Assembly: GCA_963832835.1 (NCBI GenBank)
Contig: CAWHVD010000001.1
Location: 2,356,001-2,420,000 of the forward strand
DNA: 64,000 nt
Origin: CAVPKN01 sp963832835
GTDB lineage: Bacteria > Chlamydiota > Chlamydiia > Chlamydiales > JAAKFR01
Direction: 5' to 3'
The position numbers were made by a program, and so were the translations under genes. The notes beneath the pieces were generated by a model. The model was not told the DNA's origin. It saw nothing but the letters and a program-made list of their open reading frames with translations, and did not search any database. Shown piece after piece: positions 9,526 to 19,300 of this stretch (its first letter is position 1; every line of letters starts with the position of its first letter).

Positions 9526-11343
9526 ATGGCCCAAGGTACAATCAAAATCCACAGCGAAAACATCTTGCCGATCATTAAAAAATGGCTTTATTCGGACAAA
9601 GACATTTTTGTGAGAGAACTAGTTTCAAATGCATGTGATGCAATACTCAAGCTGCGCACTCTCACAGAAGACAAGCCTCAAGATTGGCGCATCGATATCC
9701 GCATCGACAAAGAAAACAAAACGCTTACATTTTCCGATAATGGCATCGGCATGACAGCCGAAGAGGTAGAGACCTATATCGCCCAGATCGCTTTTTCGGG
9801 CGCTGAGGAGTTTGTCAAAAAATACCAATCTAACAAAGAAGAAGATCAGATCATCGGTCATTTTGGACTCGGTTTTTATTCCGCCTACATGGTAGCTGAA
9901 ACAGTTGAAATCCAAACACTCTCTTACAAGGAAGGAGCAGAGCCTGTCTATTGGCGCTGTGATGGTTCGGCCACCTATACTATCGAACCGGGGACACGTA
10001 CCGAAAGCGGGACCACTATTATCCTTTCCTTAGCACCGGATGAAGAGGAATATCTCGATCCTGCAAAAATGCGCCATATCCTCTCCTATTACTGCGGCTT
10101 TCTCCCCTATCCTATTTATCTCAATGATAGTCGTATCAATGAACAGCCACCCTTATGGATGAAGCCTCCTTCTGATTGCACCGAACAAGAGTACCTCAGT
10201 TTTTACCGCCACCTCTTTCCTGGTGAGATCGATCCCCTGTTTTGGGTCCACCTGAATGTCGACTACCCTTTTCATCTCAAAGGGATCCTTTATTTCCCCA
10301 GAATTGCCCATGAAAGTGAACTCAAAAAAGAGAGTATCAAACTCTATTGTAACCGAGTCTTTGTCTCTGACAACTGCAAAGATCTTCTGCCCGATTTTTT
10401 AATGATCCTGCGTGGGGCAATCGACAGCCCAGACATTCCCCTCAACGTCTCCAGAAGCTATCTCCAAATGGACCGAACGGTTAGACAGCTCGGCTCCCAC
10501 ATCTCGAAAAAGATTGCAGACCGCCTCTCCAACCTTTATGAAACTGAAAAGGATAAATTCCTCGCTGATTGGGAAGATATCGAGACAATCATTAAATTTG
10601 GTGCCTTGCAAGACGAGAAGTTTTATGAGAGAGCCAAAGAATTCCTAGTCTTTAAAAACAGCGATAACCAGTGGACTACATTGGAAGAATACCAGACAAG
10701 GTATCCTGAGCAAGCGATTTATTACACGCAAGAAGAAGGACATTTCCTCGATCTTTACCGAGAGAAAAAAATCGAAGTCCTCTGGATCCGCTCATCACCC
10801 ATCGACCAAGCCCTGATTCAAATGCTGGAAAGAAAAACAGGGGTGCACTTTAAGCGCATTGATGCCCATGTCGATGACCACATTCTCGATCCCTCCAAAG
10901 AAAAAAACCTGCTCGATGCCGAAGGAAAGAGCGAATCGGCTAAACTGGCCGATTTCTTTAAGAAAAAATTAGACCTCGATCTAGAAGTTGAGGCCAAAAG
11001 TCTTGCTAGCGCCTCGCTCCCGGCCTTCTTACTCCTCAAAGAACAAGAGCGCCGAATGAGAGACTCGCTTGCTCACCACAGTCGCGGCGGCATGAAAGAA
11101 CTCCATGCACTGATCAAACCGACATTCGTGATCAATACCAATAGCAAACTCATCTCAGCCATCCAACATGTTGATAAAACCGATCCCGAGCTTGCCAAAC
11201 AATTAGCTCGCGAGGTCTATGACTTGGCACTCCTATCTCAACGCGAAATGGATCCCGAGGGACTTGCTGCGTTTGTAACCCGCAGCGCTTCAGTATTAGA
11301 AGCCATGGCACTTAAAATTGAAGCCTGTACACCCTCAAAATAG
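9526..11343 (+). CDS. htpG: Molecular chaperone HtpG (Hsp90)
   Basis: This is the cytosolic ATP-dependent Hsp90 chaperone, 605 residues against about 624 in E. coli. The GHKL ATPase motifs are present: RELVSNACDAI (E31, N35, D38), DNGIGM (71-76) and GHFGLGFYSAYMV (from 111). The middle domain contains the conserved LNVSRSYLQ. The C-terminal dimerisation domain is shorter than in E. coli and ends without an MEEVD-like tail, as usual in bacteria. ATG 9526 follows a weak AGG-containing ribosome site. The gene is divergent from nqrF over about 100 bp. It appears to be monocistronic, with a hairpin immediately downstream. Confidence 0.97.
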   Translation: MAQGTIKIHSENILPIIKKWLYSDKDIFVRELVSNACDAILKLRTLTEDKPQDWRIDIRIDKENKTLTFSDNGIGMTAEEVETYIAQIAFSGAEEFVKKYQSNKEEDQIIGHFGLGFYSAYMVAETVEIQTLSYKEGAEPVYWRCDGSATYTIEPGTRTESGTTIILSLAPDEEEYLDPAKMRHILSYYCGFLPYPIYLNDSRINEQPPLWMKPPSDCTEQEYLSFYRHLFPGEIDPLFWVHLNVDYPFHLKGILYFPRIAHESELKKESIKLYCNRVFVSDNCKDLLPDFLMILRGAIDSPDIPLNVSRSYLQMDRTVRQLGSHISKKIADRLSNLYETEKDKFLADWEDIETIIKFGALQDEKFYERAKEFLVFKNSDNQWTTLEEYQTRYPEQAIYYTQEEGHFLDLYREKKIEVLWIRSSPIDQALIQMLERKTGVHFKRIDAHVDDHILDPSKEKNLLDAEGKSESAKLADFFKKKLDLDLEVEAKSLASASLPAFLLLKEQERRMRDSLAHHSRGGMKELHALIKPTFVINTNSKLISAIQHVDKTDPELAKQLAREVYDLALLSQREMDPEGLAAFVTRSASVLEAMALKIEACTPSK

Positions 11344-11353
11344 GAAGGATACG

Positions 11354-11378
11354 GAGGGAGCATGCGATGAGCTCCCTC
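11354..11378 (+). terminator. Hairpin after htpG
   Basis: An 8-bp perfect stem (GAGGGAGC / GCTCCCTC) with a 9-nt loop begins 11 bp after the htpG stop. The downstream T run is poor, so it may be only a moderate rho-independent terminator or an mRNA-stabilising hairpin. Confidence 0.55.
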
Positions 11379-11400
11379 ATTCATTAGAAAAAGCAAATTA

Positions 11401-11561
11401 TACCATTTCCAGAAAATAAAGCCATGAAGTGGCACTGGGTAACATGACAGATTTGGACGATCGTTTCGAAGCCTATGTTTTTGCACCTAAGCGAGAAAGG
11501 ATCGTTCAAAAATGGCGTGTTATACAGTGCCAATTCGTGACTTTATTTTCTGGAAATGGTA
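11401..11561. mobile_element. 161-bp MITE-like element, copy 1
   Basis: The ends form 37-bp terminal inverted repeats with 3 mismatches (11401-11437 against 11525-11561), starting TACCATTTCC and ending GGAAATGGTA. If the TA dinucleotides at both ends are the target duplication, the element fits a TA-targeting transposase (IS630/mariner type); that is inference. It encodes no transposase. Homologous copies occur at 40516-40676 (opposite orientation, also 161 bp) and 41411-41520 (truncated). The remaining spacer up to 11670 holds only the leader of the next gene (GGAGAACAC before ATG). Confidence 0.85.
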
Positions 11562-11670
11562 CTATCGCCTAAGAAAAAATGCGGGCCACTTACGGGATCC
11601 AATAGTTGCAAACTCTCGTCAAGAAGCTTATACTTTCTTTGTCATCTAGCTGGAGAACACGGAGAACACT

Positions 11671-12102
11671 ATGGCCATTACTCTCGACTACACAAAAATA
11701 TTTGGATATTACTCTCCGACCGATATCGAATCGGTTGCTGATAGCTCATTAAGGAAATTTCTTGTCTTCCACAATGTGATGAATGCGGCCGCAACTTTCC
11801 TAAGCCCCATAGCTGGGGTCATCAGGGCAATAGGTGCTGCTGTTATGTTCCACTTCTATAGCAAACAATATCCAAATACAGAAGATAAAACTGTTATGAA
11901 CATCAAGCAATTTATGGTAGCCCAAATGGTGCGTGGCAGCGGGGAATTACTGTGTTTCGGCACCATTTTTGGTGTTATCGATGTAGTTGTTACCCTTAAT
12001 CGCTACGAGCTTCTTTGCTTTTCCAAATCAGAGGCCAGTTTCAGACAGAACATTGAAGCAAGAATCCCAGGAGCGGCTACTGTGAAGGGTTGGGTAGGAT
12101 AA
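11671..12102 (+). CDS. Hypothetical protein, 143 residues
   Basis: I do not recognise this protein. ATG 11671 follows a plausible ribosome site (GGAGAACACGGAGAACACT). A moderately hydrophobic stretch spans about residues 35-60 (NAAATFLSPIAGVIRAIGAAVMF) and another lies near residues 98-110 (FGTIFGVIDVVV), so it may be membrane-associated. It lies between the MITE and a strong bidirectional terminator shared with yajC, so it is probably transcribed alone. The tidy start and terminator favour a real gene. Confidence 0.6.
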   Translation: MAITLDYTKIFGYYSPTDIESVADSSLRKFLVFHNVMNAAATFLSPIAGVIRAIGAAVMFHFYSKQYPNTEDKTVMNIKQFMVAQMVRGSGELLCFGTIFGVIDVVVTLNRYELLCFSKSEASFRQNIEARIPGAATVKGWVG

Positions 12103-12122
12103 GCCCTCCCGCAGGAGGGCTT
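12101..12122. terminator. Bidirectional terminator between hypothetical gene and yajC
   Basis: A perfect 9-bp stem AAGCCCTCC / GGAGGGCTT with a 4-nt loop overlaps the stop of the + strand hypothetical gene and lies just beyond the yajC stop on the minus strand. It can serve both convergent genes. Confidence 0.8.
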
Positions 12123-12127
12123 AAAAG

Positions 12128-12505
12128 TTATTTCTCTGGAGTCTCTTTCTCTTCTTCTGTGATCTCTTCTTTGGGTTTTACCTCAGAGATAGCAGCTTTC
12201 AAGAATTCAATTTTAGCACCGTCTACCATTTTAACAATCACTGTCTGCTCTTTGATGCGGTCGATCGTACCAACGATGCCCATCGCAGTGATTCTGTCAC
12301 CTTTTTTCATGGAACTACGTTTTGTTTCCATTGCTTTACGTCGTTTCTGCTCAGGGCGCCACAGGATAAAGTAGAAGAAGACGATCGCGATCCCGATCAT
12401 GATCAGAGTTTGCCAAAAAGAACCTTGGCCGCGCACGGGTGCTTCATCTGCCATCAATGGAAGGGAGGCAGTGAGCATCATTAGAAATGCTAATATTTTT
12501 TTCAT
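12128..12505 (-). CDS. yajC: Preprotein translocase accessory subunit YajC
   Basis: YajC is a small inner-membrane partner of SecDF and the Sec translocon. I start it at the ATG at 12505 (MKKILAFLMML; 125 residues), which has an AAGGAA ribosome site; a longer frame starting at 12550 adds 15 unlikely residues. It has a hydrophobic, signal-like N-terminus, a membrane helix (TLIMIGIAIVFFYFILW), the family hallmark RPEQKRRKA just after it, then the beta-rich YajC core (KKGDRITAMGIVGTI). The charged tail is rich in Glu and Lys. C. trachomatis has the orthologue (CT741) between nqr6 and ygcA, in the same relative order as here. Confidence 0.93.
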   Translation of the reverse strand: MKKILAFLMMLTASLPLMADEAPVRGQGSFWQTLIMIGIAIVFFYFILWRPEQKRRKAMETKRSSMKKGDRITAMGIVGTIDRIKEQTVIVKMVDGAKIEFLKAAISEVKPKEEITEEEKETPEK

Positions 12506-12620
12506 TTTCGTATTCCTTAAAATGGAGTTCAAAAACAGAGAGGATACCATAACGCGCCTACCGATTCAACCCCATATTGACGAAGGGGTTTCTTCAAATA
12601 TATCTGCGCTTATCGATGAC

Positions 12621-13865
12621 CTAGAAGTCTCGTAGGACGGCGCTGGCACCACAGATGTCGAGATAGTCGCAGACGCTGAAAGCTTTGATAAAGAAGCCGT
12701 TAGGGATTTGCCCCCCTGTTACCGAATACTCAGAGCGCCCTGAGCAGCGTGTAAAAGTTAGACGATAAAAATGAGATGAGCGCTCGCCCCATAGGAATTT
12801 TACAACAAGAAGCATGGTAGCTTCTAGTACACTAGGCATTTCACAGCCGATTTTATTCGTAGAATCTTTATACTGCATAGCGCATAAACCCTGACTCTCC
12901 TCAAGGACATTATTCGTGATCACTATCCGATAAGTGTTATCAACCGGAATATCTCCCAACTCATTTGAAATACCATCATCAAAATAAACTTCAATTGTGT
13001 TCCTCATTTTTTGCGACTCAACAAGCTTTACAAGCTTGTTCAATGTAAGGCCTTTTGGAATTGTCAATAGTGTGACTCCGGCATTTTCTTTTATTGAAAG
13101 GGTAGAAAGGCATCTTTTTAAAGCTCTAATCGTTCGATATTTATCAAGAGGAGACACATTTTCTATAGACAGATCATGCGCAGACAAATCGACATGCTTG
13201 ATCCAATCTGATTCATCAAAAACTGTTACTAAGGGGGAAAATTTTCTCAGGTCTACGGCACCCCATCCTTTTAGGTCTGCTAATCTTCTATATTTTCTGC
13301 TAACCTCACGAATATTTACCAATTCGTCTATGCTTAACCACTTAAATATTTCAAGAACCACATCTTCAGGCTGTTGGTTTGAGATACCAGTACTTTGAAG
13401 AACCCGGCCCTGAAGAGCTTCGGGATTCGGCACAATCAAGGCCGAGGAATCAGTAGAAAGCTTGCTCAACCCGCCCCAAAGGGAGCGGGATTGCGGCAAT
13501 GTACGTTCAAGCACTGGCGCAAGAGCAGAGGGATGAGATTTGTGCGATTCTGGTTTTAGAAGGCCTGATCGGAAAGGCTTGGCTTGTGGAGGTTCCAATT
13601 GAGAAACAGATTGCCCTGGTGTTTTTTTACAGAGTGCAGCGATCCAAACAAGATCCAAGATGAAGACAAAAATGGAAGTCCCTAAAAGAATCCCGTTAGT
13701 TCTCACCCCAAACTGAACAATAGCATTAAAAGGCCCTGAAGGTGTTGCTGTAAGTCCAACTATACCTAAGGCAATTATAGTAATAGTCAAAACACAGGTA
13801 AAACCAGCTAATGCCTTGTTAAAAGGGGCAGATGGATCAATACATGAATTTTGAATAGGAAGCAT
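12621..13865 (-). CDS. F-box domain membrane protein, putative host-directed effector
   Basis: This 414-residue protein starts at ATG 13865 with an AAGG ribosome site. Two N-terminal hydrophobic segments (about residues 18-40 and 55-78) are followed by a low-complexity linker. An F-box-like motif follows at about residues 166-205 (EDVVLEIFKWLSIDEL, then VSRKYRRLAD). F-boxes recruit substrates to SCF-type ubiquitin ligases, which bacteria lack, so a role on the host ubiquitin system is the natural inference. The C-terminal half is not recognised. The linker (GLSKLSTDSSALIV, NPEALQGRVLQ) recurs in the tail of NACHT protein N2 and is conserved at nucleotide level. The gene is inserted in the otherwise conserved yajC-rlmD stretch. 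Confidence 0.75.
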   Translation of the reverse strand: MLPIQNSCIDPSAPFNKALAGFTCVLTITIIALGIVGLTATPSGPFNAIVQFGVRTNGILLGTSIFVFILDLVWIAALCKKTPGQSVSQLEPPQAKPFRSGLLKPESHKSHPSALAPVLERTLPQSRSLWGGLSKLSTDSSALIVPNPEALQGRVLQSTGISNQQPEDVVLEIFKWLSIDELVNIREVSRKYRRLADLKGWGAVDLRKFSPLVTVFDESDWIKHVDLSAHDLSIENVSPLDKYRTIRALKRCLSTLSIKENAGVTLLTIPKGLTLNKLVKLVESQKMRNTIEVYFDDGISNELGDIPVDNTYRIVITNNVLEESQGLCAMQYKDSTNKIGCEMPSVLEATMLLVVKFLWGERSSHFYRLTFTRCSGRSEYSVTGGQIPNGFFIKAFSVCDYLDICGASAVLRDF

Positions 13866-13972
13866 ATAAAACCTTACATTTTAATTAATTTTGTTATAAA
13901 CAAACACCTATATCAAAATTAATAGCACTTATTTTAATTTGATAAATCTGAAATTTTTGTTTCTTCGTATTA

Positions 13973-13994
13973 ATACCAATCCGTAGATTGGTAT
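13973..13994. repeat. Perfect hairpin with TACCAATC ends
   Basis: ATACCAATC / GATTGGTAT form a perfect 9-bp stem around CGTA in the AT-rich region upstream of the F-box gene. The 14-nt string TACCAATCCGTAGA also forms the left end of the MITE copy at 40516, so this is probably a remnant mobile-element end. The rest of 13866-14030 is AT-rich and shows nothing else I can support. Confidence 0.6.
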
Positions 13995-14030
13995 AACCTG
14001 GCGCCCTGAAGCTGAGTCAAGTACTTATAA

Positions 14031-14471
14031 TTTCGTGACTATTCACGAGCCGGCAGAATCTTTAAGGCAGGCCCACTTTGCCAAGCTGGGAGTGGATAGT
14101 CACCACAGAGAGGCTTTTAACCGAAAAGATGGATTACCTGAATAGTTACATAATTTCTAGGATTATAACAGGAATCGTTCATTTTTTCATTGAAATCAGT
14201 GAACTAAAATTATTGGCAAAAATTTTGGAGAATTTCGTATACCAAAATACCACAGATAATCCGCATAAAAAAAGTAGTGACGAGTCGTCAACCTTCACCC
14301 CTCTTCCACAGAGAGCAGAATGGAAGCGATTCTGGATCAAAAGATTGTGTCAATTTGCCGTCTCCAACTGCCGTTTTTAGGTTAAAAGCCTCCCTGTGGT
14401 GACTATCCACTCCCAGCTTGACAAACTGGGGCTGCTCTAAGGATTCTGCTGGCTTGTGAATAGTCACGAAA
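14031..14471. mobile_element. 441-bp element with 92-bp inverted repeats
   Basis: Arms 14031-14122 and 14380-14471 are inverted repeats, about 85-90% identical by eye, both starting from the outside with TTTCGTGACTATTCAC. The 257-bp centre has no recognisable gene. A 100-codon frame crosses it (14078-14380) but begins inside one arm and resembles no known protein. The element abuts the 3' end of rlmD (stop at 14476). It looks like a non-autonomous transposable element or large terminator-like palindrome that landed directly after the gene. Confidence 0.75.
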
Positions 14472-14475
14472 TATT

Positions 14476-15633
14476 TTATAGCCTTCTTAGTAAAGCAATA
14501 TTTTCGACATGAGGGGTATGAGGAAATTGATCAACAGGCTGTAAGCAGACGAGCTCATAACCAAGAAGAGAAGCGCAGTCTGCGGCTTGCGAGACGGGAT
14601 TACAGGAGACGTAAACGATTTTTTTGGGATTGAGCCTAAGCAGATGGCTAATCGCGGTAGGCCCTAAGCCCACCCGAGGAGGATCTACGATTACCGTGGA
14701 AGGTTGGAATGCTATCTTTTCAAGGGACACACCGACATCTCCCGCAAGCACCTGCATATTCGAGATGCCATTGATATCCATATTGACATGGGCGTCTTCG
14801 ACAGCTTCCTGGATAATTTCAATGCCTACTACGCGAGCAACATGGGGCGCAGTAAAGATCCCAAGCGACCCTGTACCACAATAGAGATCGAGGATCTCGT
14901 CCTGGCGCCTAAGCTCTGCCAATGCGATCGCTTGGTTGTAGACCACTTCAGCTTGTAGAGTATTGGGCTGGAAGAAGGAGGCTGCTTTGATGCGGAACCG
15001 GTAAGTGCGCCCTTCCGCATCATGGAGCAGTTCATGAATGTGGTCTTTGCCTCGCAAAACCTGCTCCTCAAAACGTGTCGGGGTCTTTTTTTGAATAATC
15101 TGCCTTCTCAAGATCAACGCATCTATGTGTGGGAGAGTTTCAGCAAAATCAACGAGATACCGCTCTTCAATAGGCTCTTCTGAAATGGTGAGGACTGCCA
15201 TCTTTTCACCCGTATGCGTCCCCTCCCTTAAAGTCAATGTGCGCAATGCGCCTTGATTCAACGGTGGATAGTAGGCGTTAAGCGGGGTGTCTTGCCACCA
15301 CTCTCGGACAGCACAGAGCGCCTCAGCAAACCAGGGGTGGGTTAGGTGGCATTCAGTCAAATTTTCCACCCTTCCACGGCTTTTCATCAAACCCAGAAAT
15401 TTTTCTCCACTACGTGCTTGGGAAAAGGAAAACTCCATTTTATTTCGGTAGCGCCAGGGCGGCTCGCAGGGCAAGACTTTTTCAACACTTCGACCAAAGC
15501 ACGTTCTGATAAATTCCCGCTTCTGGGCCAGTTGTTCGTCATAGGCGACGTGCTGAAACCGACACCCTCCACAAATTCTGAAATGGGAACATCTGGGCTC
15601 TACAGCCTCTTCACATACCATATTAAGCTTCAT
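14476..15633 (-). CDS. rlmD: 23S rRNA (uracil-5-)-methyltransferase, RumA/RlmD type
   Basis: The enzyme transfers methyl from SAM to C5 of a uridine in 23S rRNA. I start it at ATG 15633 (MKLNMVCEE; 385 residues), since the longer frame begins at a TTG 14 bases beyond a terminator hairpin. Visible are the iron-sulfur cysteines CSHFRICGGC (15, 21, 24), the SAM-binding motif LDLYCGTGSLGIF, DPPRVGL, and the catalytic YVSCNP. No N-terminal TRAM domain is present, as in the short chlamydial YgcA (CT742). It lies downstream of hctA and is separated from it by a terminator. Which uridine is modified cannot be told from sequence; RlmD, RlmC and RlmFO are alternatives, but the Fe-S motif argues against RlmFO. 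Confidence 0.88.
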   Translation of the reverse strand: MKLNMVCEEAVEPRCSHFRICGGCRFQHVAYDEQLAQKREFIRTCFGRSVEKVLPCEPPWRYRNKMEFSFSQARSGEKFLGLMKSRGRVENLTECHLTHPWFAEALCAVREWWQDTPLNAYYPPLNQGALRTLTLREGTHTGEKMAVLTISEEPIEERYLVDFAETLPHIDALILRRQIIQKKTPTRFEEQVLRGKDHIHELLHDAEGRTYRFRIKAASFFQPNTLQAEVVYNQAIALAELRRQDEILDLYCGTGSLGIFTAPHVARVVGIEIIQEAVEDAHVNMDINGISNMQVLAGDVGVSLEKIAFQPSTVIVDPPRVGLGPTAISHLLRLNPKKIVYVSCNPVSQAADCASLLGYELVCLQPVDQFPHTPHVENIALLRRL

Positions 15634-15670
15634 AGCCAGGCAGTGTAGCAGTCTGAGGGCAAAAAGAAAA

Positions 15671-15691
15671 GGGAGGTGTTGTACACCTCCC
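15671..15691 (-). terminator. Rho-independent terminator downstream of hctA
   Basis: A perfect 9-bp stem GGGAGGTGT / ACACCTCCC with a TGT loop is followed on the minus strand by TTTTCTTTTT. It lies about 90 bp after the hctA stop and upstream of rlmD, so it isolates the developmentally regulated histone gene from the housekeeping gene. Confidence 0.85.
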
Positions 15692-15778
15692 TTCTGACAA
15701 AGCAAAGATTGCTAGTTTGAATCAGCAAGTGAGCTTCTGAGCTCTTGAAAATCGCCTTTGGGGGCAATTTTTAAAAAA

Positions 15779-16288
15779 CTATTTCTTTTTGCGTTTAGGT
15801 AATTTAGCTGTTGCTTTTTTCTTAAGGGGAGCAGCTTTTTTAACCGGAGCCCTTTTGGCAGGCACTGGTTTTAAAGGTTGTTTTGCTGCACGAGCTGGAG
15901 CCGCTGGTTTGGCGGCAGCTTTTTTAGCAGGAGCCGCTGGTTTGGCGGCAGCTTTTTTAGCAGGGGCCGCTGGTTTGGCGGCAGCTTTCTTAGCAGGAGC
16001 GGCTGGTTTGGCGGCGGCTTTTTTAGCAGGAGCGGCTGGTTTGGCGGCGGCTTTTTTAGCAGGAGCGGCTGGTTTTTTCTTAGCAGCCTGCTTCACTTTT
16101 TTCATTAAGCCCGACTTATCGGCTTTGATCGATTCTTTGCGATAGCTTTTTGCAGTTTTCTCAAACTTAATGGTGGATGTGCGCACCCGTTGTGCTGCAG
16201 CCTTATTACCGGCTTCTGCTTTTTCCAAATCATCTAAGATGCTTTCTAAAAGGCTTTTCATTGCTTTACATGTATCTTTAAGGGCCAT
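15779..16288 (-). CDS. hctA: Histone H1-like nucleoid protein Hc1
   Basis: Hc1 condenses the chromosome in late-stage chlamydial elementary bodies. The first 65 residues match chlamydial Hc1 closely (MALKDTCKAMKSLLESI, GNKAAAQRVRTSTIKFEKTA, YRKESIKADKSGLMKK). The basic tail is longer than in C. trachomatis (169 against about 125 residues) and contains five tandem KPAAPAKKAAA units, then a Lys/Pro/Ala-rich end. A GAGGAG ribosome site precedes ATG 16288. It is divergent from the secreted TPR gene. In Chlamydia hctA is transcribed late and its translation is repressed by the small RNA IhtA; I cannot identify that RNA here. Confidence 0.95.
   Translation of the reverse strand: MALKDTCKAMKSLLESILDDLEKAEAGNKAAAQRVRTSTIKFEKTAKSYRKESIKADKSGLMKKVKQAAKKKPAAPAKKAAAKPAAPAKKAAAKPAAPAKKAAAKPAAPAKKAAAKPAAPAKKAAAKPAAPARAAKQPLKPVPAKRAPVKKAAPLKKKATAKLPKRKKK
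15897..16075. repeat. 33-nt tandem repeat in hctA tail
   Basis: Five near-identical 33-nt units encode KPAAPAKKAAA on the minus strand. Units differ by a few silent changes (GGAGCC, GGGGCC, GGAGCG). Copy number of such tails varies between chlamydial strains, so this is a likely site of replication slippage. Confidence 0.85.
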
Positions 16289-16385
16289 ACCGAATATTCT
16301 CCTCGTGTTACTGGCTGTTGGACTTTGAGTTGAAATTTGCTTGAGAAGCTTCCCTGCAAATATTCAATGTTTATAATGTTAGAGT

Positions 16386-19300
16386 ATGCGAGCAAGACTT
16401 TTTCTTCTATTGATTCTTTTACTGACCACCACATCTTTTTTTTGGGAGGATGAGCAAAAATTGCTCAGGCAACTCAACCAGAATGGTGAAAGTGCACTGC
16501 AAAAAAGTGACTTTGAGGCTGCAAAAAAGGCATTTGAAGAGCTTCTGGGACGGATCAGCGTCGTTCCTTCCCAAAAATATCAGGTCGATTGGCATACCTA
16601 TGTCGATGTAGCATTGCGTCTCGCACATGTGTATGAAGAGCTCAAGGAAAAAGAGGAAGCCAAAAGAGTGCTCTCGCTTGTATTGGCAAAAAATCCTCCT
16701 ATTGAGCTTGCTTGCCGGCTCAAGCTCATGCAAGCGCAGCAAGCTGCCACCTGTGAAGCTCCCGCAGAGGCCTATTTCGAAATGAATCAAATCATCCGGC
16801 ATTTGCCTTTAGAGAAATGGTCGTGCAAAGAGATCTCTTTTTACCATGCATTACAGCAAACCCTCGATATTCACTACGACGCCTTGGTCCGTAAAGCTAA
16901 ATTGTACCTGACAGCAGGTTTGTATCCAGAGGCGATTGCTTTGTACGAAGAAATTCTCACCGCGATTGAAAGGGATTGTTATCCAAAGGTCAAAAGCTGC
17001 GAAACACTTCTTGCCAAAACAGTGCGCTACAGACTAGCTGAATGCCATTATCTCAATGCCAACTACGAAAAATCATTGAGCTATATGCTTTTGGATGACG
17101 CAGATACAGTCGACCGGGAAATGATTTATCTGAGCGCCCTTTGTTATAGAGAAAAAAAGGAATACGAAAAGGCCCTAGAGCTTTTTCAACATTACACCCA
17201 TCTGACAGATAAGACCGATCTGGAACACTATGATCACGCCCTTTTTGAAATTGGTCACTACTTTTATCAAACCCGCCAGATTGCAAAAGCCCAAAATTAC
17301 TTCGAAAAGTTACAAGCGTTCAATCGTAAACCCAGCAAACTAGCTGCTCTTTTGCTTGCACGCATTCATGTTGAAGAGGGCCGTGCAAAGGAAGTGGAAA
17401 AACTATTAAGACCGCTCATAGACACATTAACCACACAAGATCCGCTACAATATGAATGTTATTACCTTAGAGGCCTTGCTGCCTTTGAATTAGGCGCTAT
17501 TGAAGAAGCGAGAGATTTTTTTGAGCGCTCTTTGCCGTGTACTCAAGTCGGAAAATGGTCATGCCACTCCCGCTACTATCTCGGATGGTGCTATGCGTGC
17601 TTAGGGGATGACCCTCTTAAAACTGAAGATGTGCGTCGGCGCTTTTTTAACCAGGCAGAAGAGTCCTTTACCTCTCTACTAGATACGCAGCAACATGAGG
17701 AGGCGTGCTTATCATTGGCCCAATTGTACCTGCTCATCTTCCGCCATTTCAATCAACAAGAACCCGTGGTCAAGCTTGAGACACTGCTACTTGCTCAAGC
17801 AGAAACGTTTTCTTTAACCGGACAACACGAGGCTCTTCTACTTAGGGCTGAGGTGGGCGCCCATTACGCAGACAAAGAACACCTCTATGTGCAAGCAACA
17901 GCCAATCGCTTCCGAAAAGCACCTCTTTATGCGCAAGGGTGGTATTGCAGAGGAGTGCATCATTTTCAACGAGGGTTGCAAGATCCCCAACATGAAGCCC
18001 AGTCGTTCGAGACGGCTGCCTTTGCTTTTGAAAAAGCCCTTCACTGGACAGATAAGAGCGATAAAAACCTTGCTGCAGACATTTTAAAAATGGAAGCCAA
18101 AACCCATATGTGTCGCCGGTTACCGATTACCTCTTTAGCTCTACTTGAGAAGCTTTTATCACAGTTTGAGGAGAGTGTGGAAAAAAGAGAAGAGACACTC
18201 TATCTTCGAGGGCTATTAGCCTCTCAATTGCCATCTCTTTCTTATTTTTCTGTAGCAGAAGAGTCCTTGAACCAAGTTATAAATCACTATTCAAAGGGGA
18301 AATACCACGCCCAGGCACTTTTTGCTTTGGGGACTCTTTACTATAAAAATGAGCAGTATGTAAAGGCACAAGAGACCTTTTACAAATTAGCTACTCAGCA
18401 TCCCCAATCTTCTTATGCTTCAGAAGCTTGGTTTTGGGCTGCAGAAGCTGCCTTCTTAGCCGGAGACAACCCTACTGCTTTACGGCGCCATGTTTATGAA
18501 GATTACCCGTTGAGCAATCTGGCAGCCGAAGCCTACTTCCGTCAATACACTTACTCACGCTATCTCGAAGGAGGATCTGAAATGATCCACCACCTAAAAG
18601 GTTTTTGCCCCAGATTCAGTGATAGCCCTCTTGAGATTATCATCCATTATTTGTTGGGGTTACATGAGGAGAAGCTAGAAAATGCACAGAATGCTTTTGA
18701 GAAATCGATTGCAGCTTTTTCTCATCATCACAAAACCCTCCAAGCTCCAGACTCTTATGTCTATTTTTACTATCGGGCTAAGCTCGAGCTCGCCGCTCGG
18801 TATTTAAATGAGTCTCTCCAGGAATGCGAAAGCCTGTTATGCTCGCTCATTTCGGATTTTAAACAAAATGGCCATGCTCTTGCAGACCTCTTGAAGCACA
18901 AATGTCCCTACCCCCCTCTATTTGAAGAGGCAGAGTTCAAGCTTGTCCAATGCTATTTGAAACAAGGGAAGGAGAGTAGCGCGCAGAAAAAACTCCAGGA
19001 GATGCTTCAGCATTATGATGGCGCGGGCATCCGGGAGGGATATTATTTATCTCAAGTCTGGCAGGAACTGGGTAGGCTAGCCATGAATTGCCACGATTTT
19101 GATACCGCACTGAATTGTTTTGAAATTGCACTTGGCTGTATCCCTAGTTCTCAAGCCAATGAACCACAGCTGGTCCTCTGGTTGCAGCAGAGTGCCTGTT
19201 ACCAAGAGAAGAAAGAATATGATCTGGCGATGCGTTTATTATCGAAGGTCATCAATGCAGAAACAGCTTCACCTTTAAGACTCAAAGCCATGTACTTGAG

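Noticed and set aside
14078..14380. 100-codon frame inside the 92-bp-arm element
   Set aside because: It starts within an inverted-repeat arm, has no recognisable domain and no good ribosome site.
15789..16145. 118-residue Gly/Ala/Leu-rich frame opposite hctA
   Set aside because: It is the antisense shadow of the KPAAPAKKAAA repeats; hctA is clearly the real gene.
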